From NCBI RefSeq assembly GCF_021646545.1, contig NZ_JAKIRP010000008.1:1-64000 (forward strand): DNA of 64,000 nt. Direction: 5' to 3'. Made by a program: the position numbers and the translations under genes. This document shows, in pieces, positions 27,101 through 35,700 of this stretch. The stretch is from Chitinophaga filiformis. Its GTDB lineage: Bacteria; Bacteroidota; Bacteroidia; Chitinophagales; Chitinophagaceae. The first letter of the stretch is position 1. Each line of letters begins with the position of its first letter. The notes beneath the pieces were generated by a model. The model ran no database searches. It worked only from the letters and a program-made list of their open reading frames with translations, and was not told the DNA's origin.

Positions 27101-27413
27101 CCTTTGTGTTGGGCGTTACGGAAATAAACTGTTGCTCAAAACCTACAAACGAAAACCTGAGCAGGGTGCCCGGCTCTACATCGAGTACGAACTTTCCGTT
27201 TGCGTTAGTGGATGTTGCGACGTTCTTTTTGTTTTCAGCTACAATGTTTACACCTTCAAGTTTAGCACCGGAGGTATCTGCTACAGTACCGGTGACGGTT
27301 AGTTTTTCAGCCTGTTGTGCGGCAGCATTGTAGGTAAGGAACGTGGATAACAGAAAAAGCAGGCACGCGGATTTTAAGGCCCTTAGCCTGTACGTGGAGA
27401 GGTATTCTGGCAT
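24171..27413 (-). CDS. SusC/RagA-family TonB-linked outer membrane transporter (PUL A)
   Basis: 1,080 residues. Signal peptide to YNAAAQQ, then a carboxypeptidase-regulatory-like (CNA-B) domain (VTGTVADTSGAKLEGVNIVAENK, ~37-110), the TonB-region AEEVVVVAYGRKQRKEAV around 117-135, and plug motif KDASAAALYGARGANGVILVTTK near 230-250. The C-terminal barrel ends with FGANVNF, a final aromatic as expected. It lacks an STN domain, so it is not expected to signal through FecR. It heads the PUL A operon, with a -7 promoter at 27470-27477. Confidence 0.97.
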   Translation of the reverse strand: MPEYLSTYRLRALKSACLLFLLSTFLTYNAAAQQAEKLTVTGTVADTSGAKLEGVNIVAENKKNVATSTNANGKFVLDVEPGTLLRFSFVGFEQQFISVTPNTKVINLVLRPATFSAEEVVVVAYGRKQRKEAVVGSVTSIDPAALKVPSSNLTNAMAGQIAGMISFQRGGQPGLDNSSFFIRGVTTFGYSASPLILVDNVELSTNDLARLQVDDIASFSILKDASAAALYGARGANGVILVTTKEGKTGKARMNFRYERSISRPTQTVKLADPVTYMKLYNEALTTRNPLATPQYTPNDIINTQATMDKAPGSNPYVYPAVDWMSTLFKDQTTTQRANFSVQGGTEAARYYIAGSYDRDNGILQVNPVNNFNSSMKFENYQLRSNVNVKLTKTTEAVVRLWGNFNEYTGPITDDQSGFASDMYDRALHTSPVAFPAYFPADSANLLTKHILFGNSLSTTGGLQSNPYAALMYGYKSFSESKLSAQFEVNQNLNFVTEGLAFHGLFSTNRYAYFDLRRAYKPFFYDVASYDQPSNTYSLTWLNSQPGSAQEFLSYYPGNKNVNTFLYLQGSLDYARTFGKHNISAALIGTRQQKLNADANDPNTNLPSLQYSLPYRNLGLAGRATYSFASKYFLEFNFGYNGSERFSTQYRWGFFPTIGAGWVISNEKFWKGDISEIVTRLKLRGSYGLVGNDNIDNTRFYYLSNVTPDDVNGPSAVFGTNNSVKMYGTTIQNYPNPGVTWETARKSNLAAEITLLHQLNITAEIYHEYRYNILQRRGYIPVTNGLEAAVKSNVGTAYAKGLDLNINYKQNISKDVWASVLGNLTVTTNRYGRYEEPEYKYNYRFQKGRPINQPFGYIAERLFVDDKEAANSPTQLFGSSPLPIGGDIKYRDVNKDGIINQDDQVPIGLPTTPQIIYGFGFSMGYKNFDLNAFFQGLARESFFINATSEDDRYWGKYGTAPFVNNAQILQAYADDHWSEENQHLYALWPRLSTTDILNNQQQSTWWLRDGSFMRLKSVELGYTLPKSLAKRLYISSMRVYFSGLNLFTFSSFKLWDPEQAGQGFSYPIQKVLNFGANVNF

Positions 27414-27469
27414 AAACCAAGATTTAGGAAGATAGTGTGAATAAAACTATTTCAACATGGAATTGCGGG

Positions 27470-27477
27470 CAAAAGTA
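27470..27477 (-). promoter_or_regulatory. Promoter -7 element of the PUL A operon
   Basis: Minus-strand TACTTTTG matches TAnnTTTG exactly and lies 57 bp before the SusC start. A weak -33 (TTTC) is about 20 bp further up. The two direct-repeat sites at 27583-27704 lie behind it and are the likely AraC binding region. Confidence 0.6.
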
Positions 27478-27582
27478 TCTTATGAGAGATGTAAGGGAAA
27501 TGGAAGATTCTTTTATTTTGATGGATTATTCTACGATTTTGGACAAAATACTAATTTTGGATGCAGCCGGATTTTAGTGAAG

Positions 27583-27627
27583 TTAAGATAGTATTGGGCT
27601 GAGGTAATTTACTATGAATCACGTTAT
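27583..27627. promoter_or_regulatory. 45-bp direct repeat, copy 1 (AraC regulator site candidate)
   Basis: It matches 27660-27704 at 40 of 45 positions, spaced by 77 bp. Begins TTAAGATAGTATTGG and ends ATCACGTTAT. It sits between the divergent SusC and AraC genes. AraC proteins commonly bind direct repeats of this kind, so it is an operator candidate. Confidence 0.65.
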
Positions 27628-27659
27628 TGGTCCCGTAAAATAGTCCAACCTCCATTACA

Positions 27660-27704
27660 TTAAGATAGTATTGGACTATGGTAATTTAATATGTATCACG
27701 TTAT
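27660..27704. promoter_or_regulatory. 45-bp direct repeat, copy 2 (overlaps the AraC start codon)
   Basis: Second copy of the repeat at 27583-27627. It includes both candidate start codons of the AraC gene (27691 and 27703). ATAGTCCAA (27640-27648) and TTGGACTAT (27671-27679) also form a 9-bp inverted repeat within this area. Confidence 0.65.
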
Positions 27705-28611
27705 GAGAAAAGTCAAACGAAAGGACGGTTTCGAAGGGGAACGCATGATCAGTCTTCCCGAAACTGTCTGGAAAAACGCCATTAAAGCCAACCCGGTTAT
27801 CGGTCAGTTGTACATCACCCATATCGGTTATTTCCCAAGAGCGGTTTATCACTACCGCGAAAGAAAGTATGGATGTCCTGACAATATTCTGTTGTACTGT
27901 GTAAAAGGGAAGGGCTGGTATGCTGTGAACGACAAACATTTTGAGATGGGTGTAAACCAGTTTGTGATCGTACCGGCTACGAAGGCCCGTTTGCGTTATG
28001 GGTCGGACGACGAAAATCCATGGACCATTTACTGGGTACATTTCGGCGGAAAGAATATAGACAGCTTCAACCGCGGATTTAACATCGGTCTGCTGGATGG
28101 GCCGCGGCACATTCATTCCAATGAGACAGGTATTCAGCTATGGGATGTGATGTACCGCAGTCTGAAGATGGGATTCGGTAAGGACAACCTGGGGAAGGCG
28201 AATTTATGCCTGTATCATTTTATCTCTTCATTCCTGTACCCCGAGGGTGAACGCAGAGAGGAGGATGAGGCGAAGAACCGGATTGATGGTACGGTGAAGT
28301 ATATGCAGCAGCATTTGTCAGCCATCCTGACCGTAGAAGTTCTTGCGCAGCAATGTGATCTTTCTCCCTCTCACTTTTCAAATCTGTTTAAGAAGGCAAC
28401 GGGTATGTCGCCTTTGAATTACTTCATTCATCTGAAGCTGCAGAAGGCTTGTTTGTTGTTGTACACTACTGATATGAAAATTAAAGATGTGGCAGCAGCT
28501 ATAGGTTATGATGATCCGTATCATTTTTCCCGTTTGTTTAAGAAGACGATGCATGTTTCACCGGAGCAGTATCGGGGGCTGAGGAGGAAGGAGGGATCGG
28601 TTGATGAATGA
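27691..28611 (+). CDS. AraC family regulator of PUL A
   Basis: 306 residues. The N-terminal cupin-like sugar-binding domain has the pattern FPRAVYHYRERKYGCPDNILLYCVKGKGWY and the conserved WTIYWVHFGG. The C-terminal HTH pair is TVEVLAQQCDLSPSHFSNLFKKATGMSPLN (in part) and MKIKDVAAAIGYDDPYHFSRLFKK, with HVSPEQYR. The start at 27691 lies inside a 45-bp direct repeat; ATG 27703 (MRKVKRKDG) is equally plausible. Divergent orientation to SusC and the paired repeats point to activation of PUL A by a released sugar. Confidence 0.94.
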   Translation: MYHVMRKVKRKDGFEGERMISLPETVWKNAIKANPVIGQLYITHIGYFPRAVYHYRERKYGCPDNILLYCVKGKGWYAVNDKHFEMGVNQFVIVPATKARLRYGSDDENPWTIYWVHFGGKNIDSFNRGFNIGLLDGPRHIHSNETGIQLWDVMYRSLKMGFGKDNLGKANLCLYHFISSFLYPEGERREEDEAKNRIDGTVKYMQQHLSAILTVEVLAQQCDLSPSHFSNLFKKATGMSPLNYFIHLKLQKACLLLYTTDMKIKDVAAAIGYDDPYHFSRLFKKTMHVSPEQYRGLRRKEGSVDE

Positions 28612-28678
28612 ATTGCAAGAGATTGTAAAGTAGCTTTAGTAATTGCCTGGAATGGCGGTATGAGGTGGATGTAACTTG

Positions 28679-28775
28679 CATGTAACTTGCATATGACCAG
28701 GATTAACTTCCGATAATCTTCCGATCAAATCGGAGGATAATCGGAGGTTAATGCTGGTCATATGCAAGTTACATG
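28679..28775. repeat. 97-nt perfect-looking hairpin with 47-nt arms
   Basis: The arm at 28679-28725 and the arm at 28729-28775 are complementary at 43 of 47 positions around a CAA loop. Two of the four exceptions pair as G-U in RNA. The left end is preceded by a tandem repeat of ATGTAACTTGC. No T-run follows. It may be a MITE-like or REP-like element, or a stable non-coding RNA; the function is unknown. Confidence 0.8.
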
Positions 28776-28849
28776 CTAGTCATGTCCTGGATTTGACAGT
28801 TTGAAACCTGTATATGGGCAACTGCCATGGGCAGATGGCGACCTTGCTT

Positions 28850-28877
28850 TTTAAATGCCTCAGAAACGGCATTTAAA
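28850..28877. repeat. Small hairpin downstream of the large hairpin
   Basis: TTTAAATGCC (28850-28859) pairs with GGCATTTAAA (28868-28877) around an 8-nt loop, a perfect 10-bp stem. With the large hairpin at 28679-28775 it makes a 200-bp structured block in the 435-bp gap between the AraC gene and the S24/S26-like gene. No coding gene is seen in that gap. Confidence 0.55.
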
Positions 28878-29019
28878 GCGTGATTAAAGCCATGAAATGG
28901 ATGGAGTGTAGGGTGGAGTGCGGCGGCGTTCCTGGCCTGGAAAAACGCCCTTTATGACGATTTTTCGGGTATATAACTCCCGGCACATGGGTACAACCGG
29001 GCGGAACCTTATATTTCGT

Positions 29020-29027
29020 TATTTTTG
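29020..29027 (+). promoter_or_regulatory. Promoter -7 element for the S24/S26-like gene
   Basis: TATTTTTG, a full match to TAnnTTTG, 20 bp before the ATG at 29047. No clear -33 TTTG. Confidence 0.45.
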
Positions 29028-29046
29028 CATTCAAATTTTTAACAAG

Positions 29047-29370
29047 ATGAATAAATACGAAAGATTGAAAACCGAGCTGCAGACAGCTGGTACAGGAAGA
29101 ATGAAGGCCTTCGGGAGCTCGATGTTACCGATTTTAAAAAGTGGAAGCCTGCTTACGTTCATGAAGGCAGCTGAATATGAGATTGGCGATATTGTGTTCT
29201 GTAAAGTGAGAGGCCGTTACATTGATGCGCATAAGATCGTGAAGAAGGATGCGAATAAGGGATTTCTGATAGCGAACAATCATGGTTTTGAGAATGGATG
29301 GACGAAGATCATTTACGGCCGGGTAGTGACCGGTGAATTTGAGAACAGGATCATTTATCAGAGAGGTTGA
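29047..29370 (+). CDS. Small S24/S26-like (LexA/signal-peptidase fold) protein
   Basis: 107 residues from the ATG at 29047. The motif MKAFGSSMLPILKSGSLLTF matches the Ser-Met start of the S24/S26 peptidase fold (GxSMxP), and GDIVFCKVRGRYIDAHKIVKK supplies the later strand-and-basic segment where the catalytic Lys would lie. No DNA-binding domain and no membrane segment are present, so it is a stand-alone peptidase-like domain. A -7 element TATTTTTG is at 29020-29027. It is 285 bp before the MauE-like gene. The catalytic Lys cannot be assigned with confidence, and the fold is the main evidence. Confidence 0.75.
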   Translation: MNKYERLKTELQTAGTGRMKAFGSSMLPILKSGSLLTFMKAAEYEIGDIVFCKVRGRYIDAHKIVKKDANKGFLIANNHGFENGWTKIIYGRVVTGEFENRIIYQRG

Positions 29371-29655
29371 TTTGAGGTGTTCCGCAATTGCCCCGGGCTG
29401 ATTCGTGTTGTTTGCACGAAGTAACAATAAGGCCCCGGGTTTCCCCAAAAAAGAGAAGTCAAACCCATCTCCAGCGCCTACACTTAAACCCGCTAAACCC
29501 GCTTCACACCTATCTTATCAGTTAATGGTATAACGGACAATCACACGAAAATTATGTTCCTATTTAACATGCGATTAACTAAGTTGTAATGAAAAAAAAT
29601 TACCTTGGTTGTATCTGTTGAAGTCTCACAAAACGGGGGTACTAAAAAAAAGTTT

Positions 29656-30099
29656 ATGCAAATGGGACGCATAAAATCCAGGGACACTGTTCTCCTGATC
29701 TGCTATTTTTTGTTTACAAGTATGTTTATCTATGCCGCTGTGTCCAAACTGATGAATTACCGGATATTTATTCTTCAGATGGATCGTCAGCCATTTCCGG
29801 ATAAGTATACGAACTTATTGGTATGGGGGGTACTTTCATCTGAGATCCTGGCGGCAATCATGATGATGTCCCTTTCTCTGAGAAGGGCAGGATTGTTATT
29901 TGCTACGGCAATGATGATATGTTTTACTGTGTATATCATCCTTGTTAAACTGAACTACTATGGTGTAATACCCTGTAGTTGCGGCGGGGTGATTGCAAGT
30001 TTCACATGGACGCAACATCTGCTTTTTAATCTCTTCTTTATCGGTATCGGCATTGTAGGTATTTACCTGGAGCAGCAATTCAGAAGGAAGAGAGCATAG
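29656..30099 (+). CDS. MauE/DoxX family redox-associated membrane protein
   Basis: 147 residues from the ATG at 29656 (an upstream TTG at 29605 would add 17 poor residues). Four membrane segments: LLICYFLFTSMFIYAAVSKL, LVWGVLSSEILAAIMMMSL, AGLLFATAMMICFTVYIILV and LLFNLFFIGIGIVGIYLEQQF. The motif IPCSCGG, in the loop before the last segment, is the Cys-rich signature of MauE-like proteins that transfer disulfide/thiol electrons across the membrane. It precedes a small secreted DUF6520-like protein, the usual Bacteroidota pairing. Two repeat arrays lie between the two genes. Confidence 0.88.
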   Translation: MQMGRIKSRDTVLLICYFLFTSMFIYAAVSKLMNYRIFILQMDRQPFPDKYTNLLVWGVLSSEILAAIMMMSLSLRRAGLLFATAMMICFTVYIILVKLNYYGVIPCSCGGVIASFTWTQHLLFNLFFIGIGIVGIYLEQQFRRKRA

Positions 30100-30150
30100 T
30101 CACCATCACACGAAACATTTTTGTATTACTATTGGTTATACATAACATAC

Positions 30151-30450
30151 AGCAAAACAGTAATCGCTTACGTAAAAGGGATATAGCACTAAATATTACC
30201 TGAATGGCGACTTAGGGAGCAGTAAATAATCGCCTGCGTAACAGGGGATAATAGCGCTAAATTATTATCTGAATGGCGAAATAGGGGCAAGCATATCACA
30301 CAACGGGAATCGCTTAAGTAACGGGAATAAGAGCACAGATTATTACCTGAATGGGCGATTGGGGGACAACATATCACAAAACAGCAATCGCGCTTACATA
30401 ACAAGGATGATAAACGAAATGATTACCTGAATAGGTGAAATTAGGGATAG
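30151..30450. repeat. Tandem repeat array 1 (four degenerate units of ~66-80 bp)
   Basis: Four units with shared anchors: AATCGC at 30162, 30228, 30308 and 30386, and TACCTGAATGG-type anchors at ~30198, 30267, 30345 and 30425. Unit spacing is 66-80 bp. Each also ends near GGGRACAACATATCACA. The units are diverged, so the array is old. No gene reads through it. Confidence 0.8.
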
Positions 30451-30523
30451 TTTATTTGCATTGAAAGTAAAACGCTTACTACCTGGCAGGGTGGCTGATA
30501 AAGCATTCCCCTGATCTTAATGT

Positions 30524-30871
30524 ATTAAGGACAACACTGCTTAAATGGGACGTGCCGTGGGCATGAAGGGTGATTCATGTCATAAGGACAATACTGCTGG
30601 AGACTAACATGTCGTGGGCATGAAGGGGGAAATCATGTCATAAGGATAATACTGCTGAAAAATGAGCATGTCGTGGGGCATGATGGGCGATTAATGTCAT
30701 AATGACAACACTGCTTAAAATGGGACGTGCCGTGGGGCATGAAGGGGGATTCATGTCATGAGGACAACACTGCTGGAAATGGACGTGCCGTGGGGATCCG
30801 GGGTGATTCATGTTATAAGGATAATACTGCTGGAAATGAACATGCCGTGGGCATGAAGGGGGATTCATGCC
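30524..30871. repeat. Tandem repeat array 2 (six units of 57-59 bp)
   Basis: Six units start at 30524, 30582, 30640, 30699, 30758 and 30815, each opening with ATAAGGACAAYACTGCTG or a close variant and closing with GGGGGATTCATGTC. The unrelated array 1 lies just before. A seventh partial unit is suggested to ~30910. Short ORFs in this segment are only readings of the repeat. Confidence 0.88.
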
Positions 30872-31004
30872 TGAAGAGGGAATTAAGTCTGAAGAGGACA
30901 AGAAGGGAGTATACTTCACGGAAGTGATGCCAATATCGTGTATATGACAATTTCAAAATAACGTACAATCAACTCAATTACCTCAATTACTAATTCGCAT
31001 TCGT

Positions 31005-31256
31005 ATGAAAAAGATCAAACTATTATTTGCAGTCTTCGCCGCTGTAGCAGGAACTAGCGGCGCTATCGCATCCAATCTTCCTTCTTCCTCTTCTTCTCAG
31101 GAAGTCCTGCATAACTGGATTAACTGGGATGATGAACTGGTGCTTGTGAATGCCACACAATCACAAGCGCAAACACTTTGTTCCGGGCAAATGAACATCT
31201 GCCTGCGTGCACAGGACAATACCAGTATCTTTACAGTTGGAGACGTCACGTTCTAA
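31005..31256 (+). CDS. Small secreted DUF6520-like protein
   Basis: 83 residues. The N-terminus MKKIKLLFAVFAAVAGTSGAIAS is a signal peptide of the type seen in DUF6520 proteins of Bacteroidota. The mature part is short and polar, with Cys pair TLCSGQMNICLR near 64-75. It is probably exported, and may undergo thiol-disulfide change with help from the MauE-like membrane protein encoded upstream. Family assignment rests on signal-peptide style, length, the C-x5-C arrangement and the neighbouring MauE gene. Confidence 0.82.
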   Translation: MKKIKLLFAVFAAVAGTSGAIASNLPSSSSSQEVLHNWINWDDELVLVNATQSQAQTLCSGQMNICLRAQDNTSIFTVGDVTF

Positions 31257-31272
31257 GTAATAAAAAATGACA

Positions 31273-31308
31273 ACAGCACCAGGGCTATATATCCTGGTGC
31301 TGTCTTTT
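31273..31308. terminator. Bidirectional terminator between the DUF6520-like gene and SusD of PUL B
   Basis: ACAGCACCAGG (31273-31283) pairs with CCTGGTGCTGT (31293-31303), an 11-bp stem, followed on the plus strand by CTTTT and on the minus strand by a run of T residues (complement of AAAAAA at 31263-31268). Confidence 0.85.
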
Positions 31309-31345
31309 ACTGTAACGTATGCGGCGCTACGTTTGACTGTTTCAG

Positions 31346-32749
31346 TTAGTATCCGTCATTTTGAGTAAGCGCCGGATTTAAAGCTCTTTGTACTTGCGGA
31401 ATAGGCCACAGCTCCCGGGTTGATTTCCAGTCTGATTTTATCGGCTGCAAAGTCTCTGATGCTTTGCCGGTCCGCTTTAGATCCGACCATCTGTGTCCGC
31501 ATTCCATGAAGAGTTCAATTCTTCTTTCCTGCGCTATCTTTTCGGACAATTCAGCTGCTGAGATGCCGGGATTGCTGGTCTGAATTAAAGGCAAACCCGC
31601 ACGTAGCCGAATAGCATCCAGGTCCGCAATGGCGCCTGGTAATGAGTTTAGATGTACGCGGCACTCCGCCCGTATTAGTAGTATCTCGGCGAGACGGAAT
31701 ATCATGTTATATTCTACAGGTTTGGGGTTAGCGATAAAGTCTGCTTTTTTCTTATACTTAAAAGGATAATAGTAGGTGATTGCGTTGACCACCTTACTTG
31801 CTACCCATGATTTCCAGCGTTTGTCGTTTACTTCAAATGCATTCCTGAGGTATGTTGTCAAAGCAAAATTCGGACGGGCAAGGTCTGATGGAATAAATGT
31901 ATTTCCTTCCATCGTATTATAACCTACGAGAACGGGTTGTATCTGAAATATGGCCTCGGCACTATTGGCAAGGAAGACATCATCCACAGCCGTTAACTGG
32001 TAACGGCCTGTATTGACAATTTCGCTGGCTTCTTGTTCAGCGGCCTGCCATTGTTGCTGGTGTAGGTAATATCTGGCCAGCAGAGCAGATGCCGTACTCT
32101 TATTCGGTCTGACTCTTTCATTTGTAGGATAGGCATCTGAAAGCAGTTTCTTTGCACGCTCAAGATCTGAAAGGATGCTGTTCCGGATAGTGGTTGTTGT
32201 TGTTCTCGGCATATTTTCATTGACCCGATAGTCTGTTACCGTAATGAGTGGCACTTCTCCAAACAGCTGGAGCATATGAAAATAAATGAAAGCTCTCAAA
32301 AAATGGCATTCTCCGCTCAGCTGGTTTCTGGTAGCATCGGAAATACCCGTGCTCTTTTCCAGTTTTTCCAGGCAGGTGTTGATCTGGTATACATAACGAT
32401 AAGAATTATTCCAGAAGTTGGTTTCTATAACTGTATTTGTAGTTGAGACAGCACCATTGTAAAATTCCTGGATCGAAGCAGTTGATGCGGTATAGAATGC
32501 TTCATCAGCATATATTGAAGAATAGTAGGTGATGGCAGCCATGAATATATTTGATGTGCCGGCAATGGCCGAGTAAATACCCAAAACGGCCGCTTCAGCT
32601 GTTTCTTTATTCTTAAACAGATCGTCTCCCACTGCTTTGTTAGCTGGATTGTCGACGTTCAATAAGTTACAACTGAAAGAAAGGCAACAGATAATTGTTG
32701 TTAATAAGAACGGTCTTTTCATTTTGTGGTTAATAAACGTATTACGCAT
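31346..32749 (-). CDS. RagB/SusD-family surface lipoprotein (PUL B)
   Basis: 467 residues from 32749; the second Met (32722, MKRPFLLTTIICCLSFSC) gives a canonical lipoprotein signal and is the better start. SusD features: LGIYSAIAGTSNIFMAAITYYSS, HFLRAFIYFHMLQLFGEVPLIT, an alpha-helical scaffold and the C-terminal box ELFMECGHRWSDLKRTGKA with the SusD-like RxxDL pattern. It pairs with the SusC at 32772-36116, 23 bp away, as PUL B. There is no degradative enzyme beside it. Confidence 0.95.
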   Translation of the reverse strand: MRNTFINHKMKRPFLLTTIICCLSFSCNLLNVDNPANKAVGDDLFKNKETAEAAVLGIYSAIAGTSNIFMAAITYYSSIYADEAFYTASTASIQEFYNGAVSTTNTVIETNFWNNSYRYVYQINTCLEKLEKSTGISDATRNQLSGECHFLRAFIYFHMLQLFGEVPLITVTDYRVNENMPRTTTTTIRNSILSDLERAKKLLSDAYPTNERVRPNKSTASALLARYYLHQQQWQAAEQEASEIVNTGRYQLTAVDDVFLANSAEAIFQIQPVLVGYNTMEGNTFIPSDLARPNFALTTYLRNAFEVNDKRWKSWVASKVVNAITYYYPFKYKKKADFIANPKPVEYNMIFRLAEILLIRAECRVHLNSLPGAIADLDAIRLRAGLPLIQTSNPGISAAELSEKIAQERRIELFMECGHRWSDLKRTGKASETLQPIKSDWKSTRELWPIPQVQRALNPALTQNDGY

Positions 32750-32771
32750 ATAGTATTTGTTTCAGTCACAT

Positions 32772-35700
32772 TTATTTTAAAGAGAACCGCATTCCTCCTG
32801 CAATAGTTCTAAGTGTAGGTAAACTAAGGATATTCGCCGTTTCCGGGTCGCCTTCCTTATACTTGCTGATTGTGAAAAGGTTCTGTGCATTGCAGAAGAT
32901 CGTAAGCTGCACAAGTGTTTTGTCTTTACGCTTACGCATATCCAGTGTATAGGAGACAGCAACATTCCGGCATTTCAGAAAACTGCCATCAGCATAAGCC
33001 TCTTCAGAATTAAGGACGTTGTTCTTGGAAATATAGACTGTACCTGTCGGTTTCGTGGAATATTTTGGATACCTGGCATTGTCTCCCTTTTGTCGCCAGT
33101 GATCCAGGACCAGGTCGGACTGGTTGACCATCGTCCCTGGAAAGAAGTTGTTGATATAGGTCCGATAAAGATAGTTAGGTACCAGTTGCTTTCTGAATTC
33201 ACCTGATAAGGAAAAACTAAAATGTCTGTATTGTAGATTCAACTGGATGCCTCCATGATATAGCGGATCAAGATTGCCAATAACTTTGTAGTCCGAGGGT
33301 GTATAATGACCGTTACCATCTGCATCTACCATTCTGAAGATGCCACTATCTGAAGAAACGCCCTGAGATTGCAGTTTATTGAGCACATTCAAGGATTCTC
33401 CGATTACATATGTAGTGGCATAGGACGAGTTAGCCAGGTTGTCAAAACGGAGCAGTTTGTTCCTGGGGATGCTGAGATTGAATGCTGCATTGAATATAAA
33501 GGACTTACTTTTTATGATGTCTCCGTTGATAGTAAATTCCCAGCCGCTGCTCTGTACCAGCGCGTCAAAATTTTTAAGTATACCGCCAAAGCCGGTTTGT
33601 GAGGGCAGTGCATAGTTTAACAACTGGTTGTCACTTCTGTTCCGGAAGTAGGCAAATGAAGTGAGCAGCCGATCTTTGAGGAAGCCCAGCTCCAACGCTG
33701 CTTCAATCTTTCGGCTCCTTTCCCAGTTATAGGCCGGGTTATAGAGCGCGTCGGGAAACATGGTCGTTATATTCTGGTAGGGATTACCGGGATAAAGCGA
33801 CCAGGTATCCAGGTACTTGTAATCAGCTATCTGGTCATTGCCCGTAACGCCGTAGCTCGATCTGAGTTTTCCAAAGCTGAGGAATGGAAATGTTTTCTTT
33901 GTGAAAGTTTCTTCTGAGAAGATCCATGCAGTACCTACTGAGCCGAAGTTGCTGAACCGGTGTTCAGGACTGAATTTGGAACTTCCGTCCCTTCGGCCTG
34001 AAAGATTTATTATATACCTGTTTTTCAGTTTATAGGTAACCCTGCCAAAGATGGCGCCATATTTATACTCGAGCCGGTTGGTGAGTTTGCTGGATATGGC
34101 ATTGGCCCCATCGATAGAGGACAGCAGCGCATCATTGTTATAACCTGTTCCCACGATTGTGGAGGTATAATTGCTCGTATATTGAAAGGATGCTCCGGCG
34201 AGTATGGTCAGTTCTCCGTTTTTAATGCGGCGATAGTATTCTGCCTGCGGCTCTGCAAGATAGCTTTTGAAGTTATTGTTCCCAAAAGAGGATGTACCGG
34301 TAATGACGTCGTTATCGGACAGATGAGGGTTTTGGGAAGCTTTAGGAATCTGTAGATTTTCATTTGCCGTTGTGCTGTTGTAGCCCAGGTTGAATTTTAC
34401 CTTTAGATCCTGGATGATTGAATACTCGGCGTTGAGATTGACAATCTGGTTTTCTTTTTCATGCGTATAGGTTTTCAAAAATTCCGCCGCCGGATTCTTG
34501 AACGGTTCGTTACCCTCGGTCCATATGATCTGATTGTTTGTATCGTATAGTTTCGGCGCATTGGGAGGCAGTATGGATGCCGACAGAGAATTGTTGAACA
34601 TATCATTCCTGTCTTTTCCGTAATTCATGTATAGTCCGAGCCTGAACCTGCCGTCTGCAGACATGTGGTTGAGGGAGAAGCTGCTCGTTCCCCTGAGGTA
34701 GGCCATATCGGAGGGGAATACGGTGCCTTCCCGGGAGAAGCCGAGGCTCATCATCAGCTGGGTAGTTGCATTGCCGCCAGACAGGAACAGGTTAGCGCGA
34801 CTGGTGGGAGCGCTGCCTCCTATCTGCCAATCCTGCCAGTCGGTATATCGTGTAGTATCCCAGGACAGGATATCGGGTGCATAGCCGGAACTACCCGGCG
34901 TATTGGAGGGTACAAGTTCGTCGTTCCTGAACGCTTCATGCCGGAGGCTCAGGTACTGTTGTGTGTTAAGCAGCCTGAGTTTTCTGCTAACCTGACTGTA
35001 GCCCATCGTATAATCGGCCGTAAGCTTTAGTTTACCGGCAGTGCCTCTTTTGGTCGTAATATGAATAACCCCATTCCCACCGCGACTGCCGTAAATGGCG
35101 GTAGCGTCAGCATCCTTCAGTACTTCAATGCTGGCAATGTCTATGGCATTGAAGATGGAAAAGAGGCCCACATTACTGTTAGGGTGGTTGGTGAGCAGGT
35201 TGACATTTTGATTGCCGACGGGTAACGGAATGCCGTCTACGACGATCAGGGGCGTATTGTTACTCAGAAAGGAGTTCTGTACCCTGAGACGGATATCCAG
35301 TGGAGTGCCAGGTACACCACTGGCCTGGTAGATAGTCAAACCGGGCACACGGCCCTGAAGCGCCAGGAGTGGATTACTTGCCGGATATTTTTCGATGTCA
35401 CCGGAAGAAACCTTCGTTATATTTCCTGTGTTCAGCCGTTTCGAAGTGGTGCCATAAGCAATGACAACTGTTTCGTCGAGAGGACTGGTATTGTGGCGAA
35501 GCACTACGTTGATATCCTTGTCAGGATTAGTTACGGAATATTCCTCTGTATAGAAACCGGTATAGCTGATCTGCAGGACGCGATAGGCTGCCGTGTCTGA
35601 GAAGAAGAACTGCCCGTCTTCCTTCGCTGTATAGCCTTTTTTGGTATCTTTTATCAGGATGGTGGCCCCGGGCAGCGGCGTACCGGTGCTATCGTATACA

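Noticed and set aside
30151..30871. Possible CRISPR array
   Set aside because: Units are 57-80 bp, diverge along their whole length, and show no short conserved repeat alternating with unique spacers. No cas gene is near.
30638..30927. Short ORFs on both strands with repeated SPRHVHFQQ-like residues
   Set aside because: They are readings of the 57-59 bp tandem repeat and do not continue into a gene.
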